From Endothia cerciana (Eukaryota > Ascomycota > Sordariomycetes > Diaporthales > Cryphonectriaceae), in assembly GCA_026119935.1 (NCBI GenBank), contig JALRMH010000004.1:1240001-1304000 (forward strand): a DNA stretch of 64,000 nucleotides. Reading direction: 5' to 3'. A program made the translations under genes and the position numbers. The notes beneath the pieces are model-generated. The model was not told where the DNA came from. It did not search any database and saw nothing but the letters and a program-made list of their open reading frames with translations. Shown one piece after another: positions 10,628-22,257 of this stretch; the stretch's first letter is position 1; each line of letters begins with the position of its first letter.

Positions 10628-12340
10628 CGTACAGGAGAGAGGCGTTGAGGTCTGGCAATATCACCCAATATCTTGCATCGTCGAGGTCCCTTCCAAGGAA
10701 CCCGCCATCTTGGGGGCTGGGCACAAAAGGACTTTAAGTCCTACACGAAGAAAGGCCGTCCTTCTGGGCCCTAGTCCGCTTGCAGCAGCACGGTATTGGG
10801 CTGAGAGAGTGGGAGAGTGGTTGCCGCTGGGGCGAAACGATCGCAACAAGGCCTCGATAGACAAGGCTCTTTGACCCTCCGGGTATCGCGAGGCATCGCT
10901 TCCGGCGGCGCACCAACTCCGCGACTCACTAGCCACCAGGAGGGAATAGGCGTTGATGTGACACCCCACTGACGGGTCTTGAGCCTCCACGGAAACCCAG
11001 CAGTCCGGGGCCCGCTCGATCTTCCCGCTACATCGAGCCTTGTCGCCAAGGCCGTGCCGGACGTTTCAACACTCGGGTACACATGTTGGAGCCCCCGGGA
11101 CCGACGCCATCACAAAAGACCCTGCCTTAGCTCGGGGCTAAAGAGACTCTGGCTTAACCTAATTCTCAGGTGTCACGACTGACGAGTACGGCTAGGGGGA
11201 GGGGGGAGGGGAGAAATGAATGCAGCTGGAATGATGTTAGGGCACTTGCCCAGGAAAGTATAGGTAGTGCTCTATACGCACAGCTGAAAGGGTCAGGAGG
11301 ACAGGACCCTGATTGATTATACTGGCGCACCTCAGACTCGTGTGCATGAAGAAGCGCAAGCAACGATCTACCGAAGACTCACTCCAGGATCGCTGCAGCT
11401 CTATACTGGGCGGCCACCGCGACGGCAGTTGCGACAGCAGTCTTGAGGCTCAGGCCGTTGTCATCCCCATGAGCCTACCTGTGTGCATCCGCCATGTGAG
11501 CAGGCGTTGGCCCTTCTTTCATTCCCGCGTACAGGTCTCTTTCGCCTGTGAGCCTTCGAAATCCACGTCTCGACTTGTGCGAACACCTGCCCGAGTAACC
11601 AGACTCTGGCCGATTCACCGCGGTCCCTGCCGTCACGCCTAGGCTAGTTGAAGCCCATGAGGTCGGAAACTGATAATATGGCTTGCCTGCTGTGAAATTA
11701 TGCCTTGTGACCCCATCGCACCATAGTATTCGCATTCACATCAGCCTGTCCCAGCCGGATAAGAGCACTGTGATGGCGTATGCATCCCCAAGCCTCAGGG
11801 TCAGTATTCACCGGCCGGCTCGGGCGGGGGTCGCTGGATGAGTATAACATCCGGACCGTACGGCGGAGGCAACGGCAGTCGGCCCGCTCAATGCACTCCG
11901 CGCCCTTTCGTTGCCCATGGCCTGGCCTTGCCTGGCCTGGCCTGGCCTGGCCTTGTCATGTTCCTGTCAGCGCTGCTCCCTCCGGCCGACAGGGCCGACC
12001 TCTTGCGTGACAGTCGAGCCCGATAAGAGATGCCGCCTGTGGGGCTTACTGCTCCGTACTGGGCCCCCGGAGCTTCCTTATCAGTGCTGGTGAGTTGTGC
12101 TGTGGCCCTTAGAGGACCCTGAGCCTCGCATTTGTAAGCTATAGTAGGGGACTGGTATGTCTGTCGCCATCGACCCTTACCGATGACTCCTGCTGTATCT
12201 TCTTCCTGTACAGCACAGCTCAACACTTGTGCCCTTTGTTTCTGAGTCTGCGAGCATTTCGACGTCCTCCAGAGTGGTACAAGTGCCACAGAAGGCATAT
12301 CAGGAACCCCCCAAGCGGAGACCACGTTCCACTGCCCGCG
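10628..12340. other. Intergenic, divergent promoters
   Basis: About 1.7 kb lies between two divergent start codons. No coding frame with recognisable content was found on either strand. It contains a CTGGC-unit pentanucleotide repeat (about 11925-11954) and one ACCATAGTA element at 11720. Confidence 0.5.
11918..11957. repeat. CTGGC pentanucleotide repeat
   Basis: A short run of nearly perfect 5-bp units (CCTGG/CTGGC) lies about 400 bp upstream of the aminotransferase gene. It is a simple-sequence repeat with no evident coding role. Confidence 0.8.
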
Positions 12341-14552
12341 ATGGACTCGAGCTTCACAGCGGCCGGCGGCCCGGTCGACATGGCCTCCTCCGATAAGCCA
12401 CACCCCAAGGACTTCAGTCATTATTATTCAGTGACCACGGCGAACCGGAAGGCGAGCGCTGTGAAGTCGTATTACAAGTACTTTCAGATCCCCGGGATCG
12501 GCAACCTGGCTGGTGGTAAGTCTGCTGTTACTTCATCATACCTCGATGCCAGTCCCGGTATGCGATCACGGCCGGCCGTGGAAACAGGGGAGAGGCTTGG
12601 TCGGGACACCCGGCCTGTCCTGTCCCACCGGTCACGCCTTGGCGCATACAGAACCAAAACCAAACCTTGTTGATTCATGGTCCTCCGCTGATTTGTCACG
12701 CCGAGTCAAGGACTGCCTAACCTGCGGTTCTTCCCCTTCGACACCCTCGAGGCCGAGTCCGCCAAGCCAGAGCGATGGACGCCCTCGCCTAACAAGCCAC
12801 CCGGGTCCTCCGGCGGTGACCTCGCGGCCAGCACCGCCACGCTGGGACTCGACGAGAAGAGCAGCAGCGGCGACGGCAGCGCCAACCCCGCGGCCCCATC
12901 CCACATCGTTGTGCCCAAGGCCCTGTCCGCGGGCACGGCACCGACGCGCAAGATCGACCTCGCCACGGCGCTGCAGTACGGCACCGCGCAGGGCTACCCG
13001 CCGCTGTTCTCCTTCATCAGGCAGTTCACGCGGGACAGCCTGCACCCGAACGTGCCCTACGAGGGCGGGCCCGACGTGTGCCTGACGGTCGGGTCGACGG
13101 ACGGGTTTTCCAAGACGCTGGAGGTGTTTGTGGACCCGTGGGATCCCCAGCGCGACGATCTGAGGGACAGGCCGGGCCTGCTGTGCGAGACGTTCGTGTA
13201 TGGAGGCCCTATGAACCAGTCGATCCCCAAGGGCGTACAGATGGTGCCCGTCAGGGCGGACGAGGGCGGCATGGTTGCCACCGGCCCGGGGAGTCTGGAG
13301 TATGTGCTGGAGAATTGGGATTATAGCAAGGGGCGGAGGCCGCATCTGCTGTACACAGTAACGTGAGTCGGGCTTCTTTCTTTGCCCGCCATGTCCTTCG
13401 ATCCGCAGGGCGCTCGAGGTGCTGACCATATTGCGTAGTATGGGCCACAACCCAACCGGCATCCTCCTTTCTGTCGAGCGGCGGAAGGCGCTCTACGCAG
13501 TCTGTTCTAAGTTCGATGTCATCATCGTGGAGGACGACCCCTACTGGTACCTCCAGTTCCCGTCCGCCGCGCTCGAGGAATCCAAGTCGCGCGGCCGGCC
13601 GCCCGTCGCCGACGCCTTCTCCGACCCCTCTTTGGAAGCCACAGACAAGAAGTCCTCCGGCTACGCCTTCCTCGACTCCCTCGTCCCCTCCTTCCTCAGC
13701 ATCGACGTCGACGGCCGCGTGGTCCGCCTCGACACCTTCAGCAAGACCGTCGCGCCGGGCTGCCGCCTCGGCTGGATCACCGCGCAGCCGAGCCTGATCG
13801 AGCGCTTCGTCCGCGTCACCGAGGCCATGACCCAGCAGCCCTCGGGCTTCGTGCAGAGCATCATCTCGGAGCTCCTCATCGGGCAACAGCAGCCCGCCGA
13901 GGTCACCTCGGGCTGGCTCTCGCTGCGGAGCAACAAGGAGCGCGCCGCGTACAGCGGGTGGCAGATGGACGGCTGGGTGCGGTGGATCGAGGGCCTGCGC
14001 GGCGAGTATGAGAGGCGCATGACCCGCATGTGTCGCATCCTGGACGAGGGGAGTGTGTATGTCAAGCAGGGGACGCCCCGGGCGGCCCAGGACGCGGACG
14101 TGTGCGTCTTGACCAAGACACAGCTGTACGACTTCGCGTGGCCTAGGGGCGGCATGTTTGTCTGGATAAGGCTTCTTTTTGAAAGTCACCCGCTGTACGG
14201 TGCCGCGAGCTCCGACGGCGCGGACATCGTGGATGGTTCCGCGCTTGCCACAGGATTGATGCTGTTTCTCGCCCACAAGCCGCATCTAGTGCTCATCAGC
14301 CCTGGTTCGATGTTCAGCTCCACGGAGGAGGTTAGGAGGGACGTAGGCTGGCAGTACGTCCGGATGTGTTTCGCGGCGGAGAGTGAAGAAAATGTGGACT
14401 TATGCTCGCAGAGGTTTGTGAAGGGCGTGAGGAAGTTCTGGGGCATCAAGAAGGTCAAGGAGCTTGAGGACATCATCAAGGACTCGCCACTGGCGGCGGA
14501 GAGTGAGTTGGATGAGGAGATTGGAAATCTGGGACTATACATGGGCTGCTAG
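12341..14552 (+). CDS. ARO8-type PLP-dependent aminotransferase
   Basis: Three exons (12341-12515, 12711-13362 and 13439-14552) give about 646 residues of a fold-type I aminotransferase of the aromatic/2-aminoadipate (ARO8) group. It transfers amino groups between aromatic or branched amino acids and 2-oxo acids. The first splice restores GIGNLAGGLPNLRFFPFDTLEAE-like sequence, a strong family signature. The second joins to MGHNPTG (277-283), the substrate and PLP-ring contact. The PLP-binding lysine is K378 in TFSKTVAPGCRLGW, and VEDDPYWYLQF supplies the usual Asp and Tyr. It is longer than the usual ~500 residues because of a Ser/Gly/Pro-rich insert around residues 75-125 and a second insert before SIDVDGRVVRLDTFS. 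No mitochondrial presequence is clear, so I infer a cytosolic enzyme. Fungi have several ARO8 paralogues and the exact one cannot be fixed. Confidence 0.9.
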
Positions 14553-15019
14553 ACGAACGCATACCTGTTTTCGGCCCTCAAGCCTGGTTGTGAATACCTG
14601 TGTGGATAAGGTGTTTCCGGCCGGGTTCTCATGATATGTACATGATCTAGATACGAACTCGTAGGTTGAGCAAGACTATCATGGTTGCCAGCAAGACGGA
14701 ACATATTGAGCAGCTTCTGACGATTACGAAGAGACCATACTGCGACGTTTACGATCGCGGCCTCTTGCTTGGGTTCACGATACCGGATTGCCTCAGTTGT
14801 ACTCAAGTCACCAATGGACTCAGGTATGCACCGCTCACCACCATAAACGCACACCCAACATGCTTGAGCCCTGCACCATTGAAAGGAATTCCGTAATTTT
14901 GATTTGGCAAGTGTGCTACCGTCGCTTGCACATTCCTGACCCAACGCCGAAACCAATTGTGTCATCAGCCCGAAGTGTCAAATCCCGTCCCAGAAGAAAA
15001 GCCAGCTCTATGCCTTCCT
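14553..15019. other. Convergent intergenic spacer
   Basis: The spacer lies between the aminotransferase stop and the RPL4 stop. No gene is seen. It carries the 3' UTRs of two converging transcripts. Confidence 0.6.
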
Positions 15020-16435
15020 CTACTCCTTCATGATCTCGAAGAACTCAGGAACAGGGGCCTTGGGCTTGCCGTCCTCAATCTTCTTCTCACCCAGCTTCTC
15101 CTTCTGGAAAGCAGAAGCGTACGGGTTCAGGCGCAGCATAACCTGCTTGTTCTTGAGGGGGTTCTTCTTCTGCACACCAGCACGCTTCGTCCGGGCCTCG
15201 CCCTTGGGGCCGCGCAGGACGCTCTGGATTTCGGAGCTGTTGATCAGGCGTGTCAGGTCGGCCTGGGCGACGACGTTGGATGGCAGGAGGAAATCCTTCT
15301 TCAGGGCGGAGGGCTCAGTGGTGGAGCCGTAGACCTTGTCGAGGGCCTTGAAGGCACCGGAAGTCCAGATGACGAAACGGCCGAGGTGACCACCGGGAGC
15401 CAGCTGGAGGAGGTTCAGGGAGTAGACAGAGGAGGTCTCGACACCGGCGATGTTGCGGAAGCCCTTGACGAGCTCCTTGCCGTCGACCTCGGGATCGTAA
15501 ATGACGAGAGGGCCGCGGCGCTGGCGGTGGCGGCGACCTCGGAGCTTGCCCTTACCGGCGCGGAGCTTCTTGGACCCCTTGACCTTGTCCAGGTCGGGAC
15601 CAGCACCGACGGCCTTCAGAAGACCGAGAGCAGCGGAAGTCTTGGCGGCAGCGGCACCGTCGAAGGCGGCGGAGTCGATGACAAGAGGGACCTCGGGGAC
15701 GGACATGATCTGGTGACCGCGGGCGAGGAGGAGGGAGGGGACGGCGGAGGCAGCCAGAGCGGAAGCGGTGGCGAAGCGCCTGTAACCATGTCAGCGCAAT
15801 GGAGTCGACGCTGAAAATACCGTGTAGAACTCACTTCTGGCCCTGGTTGATCTTGATGTGCCACTTGCGCCAGACCTTGGTGGGAGCGAACATGCGACCG
15901 GAACGGCACATGTTACCGAAAGCAGCCTGACCAGCGCGGTGAGTACCACCACCAGATACACGAGGGATACGGGCAACAGCGCGACCTGGACAGTGTTCGT
16001 GTCAGCAAAAAGATTTCCCCAAGCGCCCGCCACGTAGAGCTTCGCGAATCAATTCCCAGGTTTCCTTGTTCCTGCCCCGCGGCAAGCGAGATGTGGTGAA
16101 GATCAAAATCGCCGATTTTCCCTGCTCATTTGATGCCCATGATTCCAAGCTCTTTCAATTTTCTTCAAACCACCGTTTCCCAGGTCCTGCTCCCGTGAAA
16201 ATGTGCAACTGTCGAAAGGCCTGTACTAACCAGTTCCCCAGGACTCAGCAGAGGTCTGGTGACCGGCCTTCTCGCTGACGGCGTAGGGCTGGCGCTTATT
16301 CTTGGCCATTCCCTTGTGGACATCCTGAACGATGTCAGGACGGATCGGGGCGGTGAAGACGGCGGGCATCGTGTGGGTGGCCGAGGTGGCCTTGCCATCG
16401 GCACCCCGGATCGTGACGGTAGGTCGGGAGGCCAT
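15020..16435 (-). CDS. RPL4: 60S ribosomal protein L4 (uL4)
   Basis: Three exons (16435-16231, 15985-15835 and 15779-15020) splice in phase to 371 residues, close to the usual eukaryotic L4 length. The chain starts MASRPTVTIRGADG. It contains the highly conserved RAVARIPRVSGGGTHRAGQA and FGNMCRSGRMFAPTKVWRKW, then KLRAGKGKLRGRRHRQRRGP in the extended loop that reaches into the peptide exit tunnel, and a basic C-terminal tail with KKNPLKNKQVM. The first intron is long (245 nt) and the second is 55 nt; long 5'-proximal introns are common in fungal ribosomal-protein genes. It is a structural component of the large subunit. There is no sign of disruption. Confidence 0.97.
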
Positions 16436-17272
16436 TTTGAATTGCCCTAATTCTCAATCAACTGATGTCAGTTTTCGTCGGAAGCCTCGAGCGTATTGTG
16501 CTGCAGGCAAGGAGTCGTCGGCGACAAATTGACTGACCTGGGGAGGTTGTCGGTGGCTTGGTTGAGTGGTGCTGCCGAGTTAGTTGTTGGTCTCAAGATA
16601 GTGGGAACGGGCATCTGAAGCAGCAAGCAAATTCATCGAATCGACCAAAAAATTCGTGTGTCTGCGCTAGGCTGAATGTGTATATCTAGAGTGGGGCGTC
16701 ACGTGCCAACCCTCAACCTCCATCACCTGAACCATCCACCCCCCAGCCCGGCTCGACCTCTTTCATCTTCCATTTCACTGCACTTGTCTTGATTTCCCTT
16801 TGTATCATATCATAGAATCTTCATAATGGTAAATAAGCTTCACAAGCCATGATCCCAGCCTCAACGCCTTTGTTTGATTTTGGAGCTCCTCTGGTCATCT
16901 TTGCGAGTGATGGGTCGCCTCACCTACGTTGCAGGATCTAAGCCGCTCACTTCAGCCAACGTAGCAATGCATCAAAGTACACCACCTATGCAAGCCTGTC
17001 ATCAGAGCACGTCTATTATGTATGGTGTCTACAGTCTGTTGTCGGCAGAGACCTAAATGCAAGACTGCACCTGAACCTAGAGATCTTTGAGAGTATGTGC
17101 CTTTGGAAAAAAAAGGTGAGGGATGGCCAAGAACTGGTTATGGGCAGTTTAAGGCCAGCGCTCCCGCGCCTCAGATAAAATTATCATCGTTGTTGAATAG
17201 GGAATGGTGATTGATTTTTTTTCCTTTTTTTTTTTTTTTGTCTATTGTACATTACCAATCTTACACCTAACA
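16436..17272. promoter_or_regulatory. RPL4 promoter and PET127 3' region
   Basis: This region includes the RPL4 promoter and, next to PET127, poly(A)/poly(T) tracts near 17107-17240 that fit a 3' end. On the + strand, a pyrimidine-rich leader (16740-16823) is followed by ATG at 16824 and directly by a donor-like GTAAAT. No coding continuation can be recognised. Confidence 0.5.
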
Positions 17273-20200
17273 TCATAAGTCCTGCTGAGGTTTGTCCTCT
17301 CGAGGTTTGTTTTTCTCCCTCCACTCCCTGAACGAGAGTGATGCCGGTTCCTCAGCCTTGGATTCCTCACCAGCGCTCTTATGCTCCTTCGCCTTCTCGT
17401 TCTCCTTGCTATTGCATGCCTTGGGGGACGAGGACGTCGTCTCCCTCGTTTCTGCTACGTCCGGGGAAACACTGCCTGAGCCTTCTTCGGTTGCGTTCCA
17501 TCTTTGTTTTTCCTCTGGTGACTTCTTGAGCATCTCTGTCTTCCATGGTGCAAATTGCTGACGCGCCGCTTGGCTTCTCAGACCGGCCGACAACTTCTTC
17601 CGTTCCGCCGCAAAGCCACCTGGCGGCGGCGGAGGGGTCCTCTGGTAGCTCGGCATGACACAGTTGATAGCTATGCCAGCACCCTCAAAGACATCCTTGC
17701 TGTCCAGTGGCTCTGGCAGACCCATGATCCAGACCGGTTTGTCCTTCGTGTTGTGGGTCTCTGCCGCCCTGAACTCCCTGCCCTTCTGCGTATACTTGGG
17801 GAGAACTCCACCAAATGCAGCAAAACTATCATTCTTCGGATCTTTGTGAAACGCACTCTTGCGTCGATTTTTGACCGCTTCGTACAGCCTTTGTTTCCGT
17901 TCCTGCTCTGTGATCTCCTCCATGGTGTATTCGACATCCCATGAGTCGTTGGCCTCGAGCTTATCCGGGCGATCCACGTGCTTACCATTGACCTTATTGC
18001 GGATTGTCAAGACCATGCCAAAGAGCGGTTTCTCCTCTGTATCGGAGGCTTTGTCTCCCGACCGGGACTCTACCGAGTCGTTTGACTCTGGAGCCGATGC
18101 ATCTTCGTCCTGGATTTCTGTAATCTCCACGGACTTGGGCATCATGTCGGAGAGAATGCTCCTGAATAGATCAAGCTTAGCTGCATCTTCTGATGGCTCT
18201 TGCGTGTCTTTTGCAATAGAAGCTTTGGATCCAACGCGCGAGGTCATCTTGACTATGAGGTCGACAAGTTCGGCAGACGGTCTGCCGAAGGCGTCCTTTT
18301 CTGCATCCTCCACGTCAATGGTGTCCTTGGGTGAAGTTGATGGGTCTTCCGTAGGGTCGACATCCGCTGACTCCGCGTCATCCTCGCTGGAGATTTTGGC
18401 CGGCTGCTCTTGCTCCCGGTCCGCAGCCTTGACTGAATCGTGTAAGTCACTATGTGACGGCTCTGATGAAGCGCTCCCCTGTGCAGGGGTTTCGACATTT
18501 CGTGACGATGATGAACCAAACAAGCTAGATAGGAAGCTGAAGGCCGACTTCTTGTGCGGAGGGGCCTCAACAAGCGTTGGCTCGGAAGCGGCAGTTTGCC
18601 GTGCAGGCTCGCTGTTGGCAAGCACGTCGGGCTCTTGAAACATCTTCTCGGCCTCGACCAGCTCTGAATCAGCTTCATCATCTCTCTCAACCTCGCTTTC
18701 ATCCTCGTTCTTGGCACGCTGCGCGTCCACATCAACGATCAAATTAAGGAGCGACTCGACGTAATGCTGTGCCTCCTCAGAAGATCTGGCGCGCAATAAT
18801 CCACTCTGGTTGAGTGCTTCCTCGATGGCCTCACGAATGGCCGTGATGCCCTGGGCATCATTGTCCATAGTTCTCTCGACAGCATCCATCATGTCTTCCC
18901 ATACTTCCTCACTGTCTTCTTCTTCGGAACCCTCGGGTTCCTTATCTTCCTCAGTCTTCTGCTCCTCGACCTGAGCTTCGTCTTCGACAGTGTTTTCATG
19001 TTCCACGACAGCTTCTGCCTCTGCAGCAGCATCTTCCGCGTCTTCCTTGGGCGGTATGCCGAGCACCTGCTCACGGAAGTGGTCCACATCTTCCTTTTTC
19101 CTCTCCTGTATCTCCTTGATCTCTTCCTCAGTGACAGGCTCAGCAAAGAAGTACATGAATGGCACTCCTTCGGAGGGCCTGGTTTCGACGAAAATCCGAA
19201 GAGACTGCTCTGGAAATCTGGCTGTTGCCTCATTGAGGAGTCTGTTCCACAATTTGAGACTTGCTGTGAACTCTCTGTCGCCCAATGTCTTGTCCATGGT
19301 TCCGTGCATAGACTGGTCCATCTCCTCGAGCGGGATGTACTGGAATCCGAATATGCGCTCAGTGTTGTGGTACGCAACAAAGATACCATCCATGCGGCCC
19401 ATACGAACTTGCAGCGAGTACTTGAGGAATGCCGACCGCATCATGTCGTGGTACTCCCGTTCAAACGACTGCCACTGTCCCAACCGTCGCCGGATTTCGT
19501 AGCCAACGCCCTTGGTGTAGTTGAGCGCGTCCATGCGAATACTGACGACAGCCCTGGTCTTCAGGTCAAACACGCCGGTGCCTGGGAGGCGAGGGTCGTA
19601 CGCATCAAGTTGGGACCGCATCATAAAATCGCCGTACGTGGTATAGTGGTAAGATTCGTCCTGACCACGTTCTTCTTCTGTCAATTGGTGAGAGTTGATC
19701 CGCCGGTACTTCTCGAACTCATCCTTGGGTACCGTCAAAAGCTTTTCCATGGACTTCCCCAGCATGCTGAGAATTGTATCAGAATCCCATTGCTTGTCCG
19801 CGTCGATGGCGTAGGCACCGTCTTTGTAGTTCAGGAACGTCGCCGCTGGCGCCCTTTGAATTGCGACGAAATTTTCTAGACCGACTTCGTATTCTTTAGA
19901 CAGGCGGGACGTGTCGATACGCCGCCACCCTGAGAGAAGGTAATGGAAATGTGCCATAGTTGAGGTCATGCTAGAGGTTGATCCAGTGTACTTCTTGTTG
20001 TGTTTTTTCGTGATCTCCATGAGGAGCGTGTCCTTCGACGAGGTGATGTACTCCTTCAGAGCGTCGAAATCAAACTGGTTGACAGGCATGATCTTTGCGA
20101 GGTACGGGTCGAAATTCCACACTCTAGTCCTAGGATCCTGAAGAGCGTAGACGCCCTCATTGAACAGGACCCGGTCCAGACCGTAATGAATAAGTGGTAC

Positions 20201-21496
20201 CGGCGGGGTGTCTGCCTTGATGGGGTGTAAAGCCGCGGCTGGTTCTGTGTGGAATTTCTCGATGGCCCTGGGCTGCAAGCTGTGCGACTTTTTCCTAGAC
20301 TTAGTGGATGCTCCTTTGTCCTTTGCACCGGGAACTTTGCGAGTTGCGCCGCCGCCGCGCCCCTTCGCGCTGGCAATCACGGCAGCAATACCCTGTGATA
20401 CTGCGTCATTGACATCCGGGCTTCCTGAAGAGACCGCCCCTCTTTTCCTCGTCGGTGTGGGTAATGTAGAGTCTGCCTCTGCTTGCTCCGCCTTCCGTTG
20501 GGGTTGTGCTCGCTTCCTCTTCTTGGGCGAATCCTCCGACTGGTCGGCCTTTGGTTGTGAAGATCCCGTCTTCTTCCCCTGATCCTTTGGTTGCTCCTCT
20601 TTTTTCTTCGGCGGCTGCTGCTGTTCCTGCTTCACCTCCTTGGTCGAGGCTTTCTTCTGAGCCGAGGACTTGGCCGGCTCATCCTCCTTTTTGGCTTCTG
20701 TCTTCGCCTCAGCCTCATCTACCGCTGGCTGCTTTTTTGAATTATTTTCCTGCGCCCTCCGCTCAGCCTGGATCGTAAGAGCGCTCTTGAGGACATCCAA
20801 TGTACCAGTCAGGATCTTCCTCTGCCTCGTGTCGAGCTTCAGCTCGCCGTGCTGGACCGGCGCGAACTGCGACCTAAGGGATTGCTTCGCGCTGCCACGT
20901 TGTGCCTGGCCTTCCTTCTCTTGTAGAGAGTACCTCAACGGATTTTCCTGGAAGTCTTTCAACACGGCCAGTGCCTCCCTCATGACGTCGATTGAATCGT
21001 CGTGCTCCTGTGGAGGGATGCTCGGCCCAGTAGATTTCTTCTTTTTGGGGGCTTGAGGACCTGGCTTGTCCGCGGGGCTTGGCGAGGATGCTTTGTCCTT
21101 CTTCGGGCTCGCAGACTTCGAATCCGGGTTGGTGGGAGTCTTCGCGTCGTCCTTCGCCGCATCGTCCTTCGCCGCATCGTCCTTCGCCGCATCGTCCTCC
21201 GCCGCGTCGCCCTTCTTGTCGCTTGTGTCCTTCTTTTGCGTGGGCCCGTCTTTTGCTTGCTGCTTCTTCTTTTTCTTCTTCGACGCCCTCGAATCAACCG
21301 AATCGTCGCCAGCCTTTAGACCTTCGCTGGGAGCTCCGTCGGCTTCACCCGTGGCTTTAGTCGCATAGCCCCGGGCCAAGACTGCTGCCCTGCTGCGGCC
21401 GGTGCTGCTGCTCTGCGCGACATGAGCATAGCTTAACGAGCTGAGGTAGGTTGTGCGGATGCTACGAGAGCCCCGAAGCCTTAGGGCAAGCATCAT
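17273..21496 (-). CDS. PET127: Mitochondrial RNA-processing protein Pet127
   Basis: A single exon of 1407 codons. The basic, hydroxylated N-terminus (MMLALRLRGSRSIRTTYLSS) is a typical mitochondrial presequence. Pet127 in yeast is a membrane-associated mitochondrial protein needed for 5'-end processing and turnover of mitochondrial mRNAs. The conserved core runs from about residue 420 to 800: PLIHYGLDRVLFNEGVYALQ, YLAKIMPVNQFDFDALKEYI, DTLLMEITKKHNKKYTGSTS, HFHYLLSGWRRID and RIFGFQYIPLEEMDQ. Before the core lies a Lys/Glu/Pro-rich, low-complexity region with DDAAK repeats near residues 100-116. After it come acidic, Ser/Glu-rich stretches. It is far longer than the yeast protein (800 residues), mostly because of these low-complexity insertions. 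The final segment again looks conserved (PVWIMGLPEPLDSKDVF, GIAINCVMPSYQRTPPPPPG). Confidence 0.92.
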   Translation of the reverse strand: MMLALRLRGSRSIRTTYLSSLSYAHVAQSSSTGRSRAAVLARGYATKATGEADGAPSEGLKAGDDSVDSRASKKKKKKQQAKDGPTQKKDTSDKKGDAAEDDAAKDDAAKDDAAKDDAKTPTNPDSKSASPKKDKASSPSPADKPGPQAPKKKKSTGPSIPPQEHDDSIDVMREALAVLKDFQENPLRYSLQEKEGQAQRGSAKQSLRSQFAPVQHGELKLDTRQRKILTGTLDVLKSALTIQAERRAQENNSKKQPAVDEAEAKTEAKKEDEPAKSSAQKKASTKEVKQEQQQPPKKKEEQPKDQGKKTGSSQPKADQSEDSPKKRKRAQPQRKAEQAEADSTLPTPTRKRGAVSSGSPDVNDAVSQGIAAVIASAKGRGGGATRKVPGAKDKGASTKSRKKSHSLQPRAIEKFHTEPAAALHPIKADTPPVPLIHYGLDRVLFNEGVYALQDPRTRVWNFDPYLAKIMPVNQFDFDALKEYITSSKDTLLMEITKKHNKKYTGSTSSMTSTMAHFHYLLSGWRRIDTSRLSKEYEVGLENFVAIQRAPAATFLNYKDGAYAIDADKQWDSDTILSMLGKSMEKLLTVPKDEFEKYRRINSHQLTEEERGQDESYHYTTYGDFMMRSQLDAYDPRLPGTGVFDLKTRAVVSIRMDALNYTKGVGYEIRRRLGQWQSFEREYHDMMRSAFLKYSLQVRMGRMDGIFVAYHNTERIFGFQYIPLEEMDQSMHGTMDKTLGDREFTASLKLWNRLLNEATARFPEQSLRIFVETRPSEGVPFMYFFAEPVTEEEIKEIQERKKEDVDHFREQVLGIPPKEDAEDAAAEAEAVVEHENTVEDEAQVEEQKTEEDKEPEGSEEEDSEEVWEDMMDAVERTMDNDAQGITAIREAIEEALNQSGLLRARSSEEAQHYVESLLNLIVDVDAQRAKNEDESEVERDDEADSELVEAEKMFQEPDVLANSEPARQTAASEPTLVEAPPHKKSAFSFLSSLFGSSSSRNVETPAQGSASSEPSHSDLHDSVKAADREQEQPAKISSEDDAESADVDPTEDPSTSPKDTIDVEDAEKDAFGRPSAELVDLIVKMTSRVGSKASIAKDTQEPSEDAAKLDLFRSILSDMMPKSVEITEIQDEDASAPESNDSVESRSGDKASDTEEKPLFGMVLTIRNKVNGKHVDRPDKLEANDSWDVEYTMEEITEQERKQRLYEAVKNRRKSAFHKDPKNDSFAAFGGVLPKYTQKGREFRAAETHNTKDKPVWIMGLPEPLDSKDVFEGAGIAINCVMPSYQRTPPPPPGGFAAERKKLSAGLRSQAARQQFAPWKTEMLKKSPEEKQRWNATEEGSGSVSPDVAETRETTSSSPKACNSKENEKAKEHKSAGEESKAEEPASLSFREWREKNKPREDKPQQDL
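21146..21206 (-). repeat. 15-bp tandem repeat coding DDAAK units in PET127
   Basis: About four in-frame copies of a 15-bp unit (CGTCCTTCGCCGCAT on the + strand) encode AAKDD repeats. The unit is a multiple of three, so copy-number change keeps the frame. Confidence 0.9.
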
Positions 21497-22257
21497 TCAC
21501 ACTCGGTTGGCGAACAAGGCTATGCAAAAGTCCAAAGTGTGGCGGGCTGCATCATAGAAAAAGTACGGGAAATTTTCCTCGAGAAGTGTACGCGCCTTCG
21601 CGATAAGATAGCAGGAATATTTTCGGATCGCGCCATGCAGGGATTGTGTCTCTCTCGGCTACGTACTACAGTATGGTCAATGACCCGAAGCCCTGTGCCA
21701 ATACAAATGGGCACCGTCCTGCAAAACCGCCCACCCCTCCCAGCGACGAAAAGAAAAGGAAGAAAAAGAAAAAAAAAAGGAGAAAAAGAAAAGTAATAAC
21801 CGAAAAGGCGCGTTGAGGATTGATGATCGTGTGAGCAGATACATCAAGCGTGTTTTGACATTGTCAATTTACATTTCGAAAAGGGAGAGCAACGAATGGA
21901 GGAATTTAGGCGGAATGCTTCGTCTATGAGTAGCTTTTACTGCCCTTTGCATTACTTTTTTGCATACCATGGTCATTGCAATATGAACATAACCGGCACC
22001 TTTTCCACAGCCAGTGCTAATGCCAGAGACAACAAAGGGGTATCCCAAACCCAAGCCAAGCAATCATCGAAGATCATCCACCTCAAACAAGAGCAAACGC
22101 CGATACCCATGCCATACAAATAAGCCCTTTCCAGGGTAACAGCCAATCTCGACACCATACAGAAGGGTCCAGGGCAGAGATCGTCGCCTCTTGTCCATCG
22201 TCGCCTTGTCCTCGCCACAGAGCTAGCCAGGGACTTACCCTCACCTGCATTGAACCC
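21497..22257. promoter_or_regulatory. PET127 promoter and MAU2 3' region
   Basis: This 761-bp spacer lies between two tandem minus-strand genes. It contains an A-rich purine tract (about 21750-21800) and no convincing gene. The right part should be the MAU2 3' UTR and the left part, next to 21497, the PET127 promoter. Confidence 0.5.
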
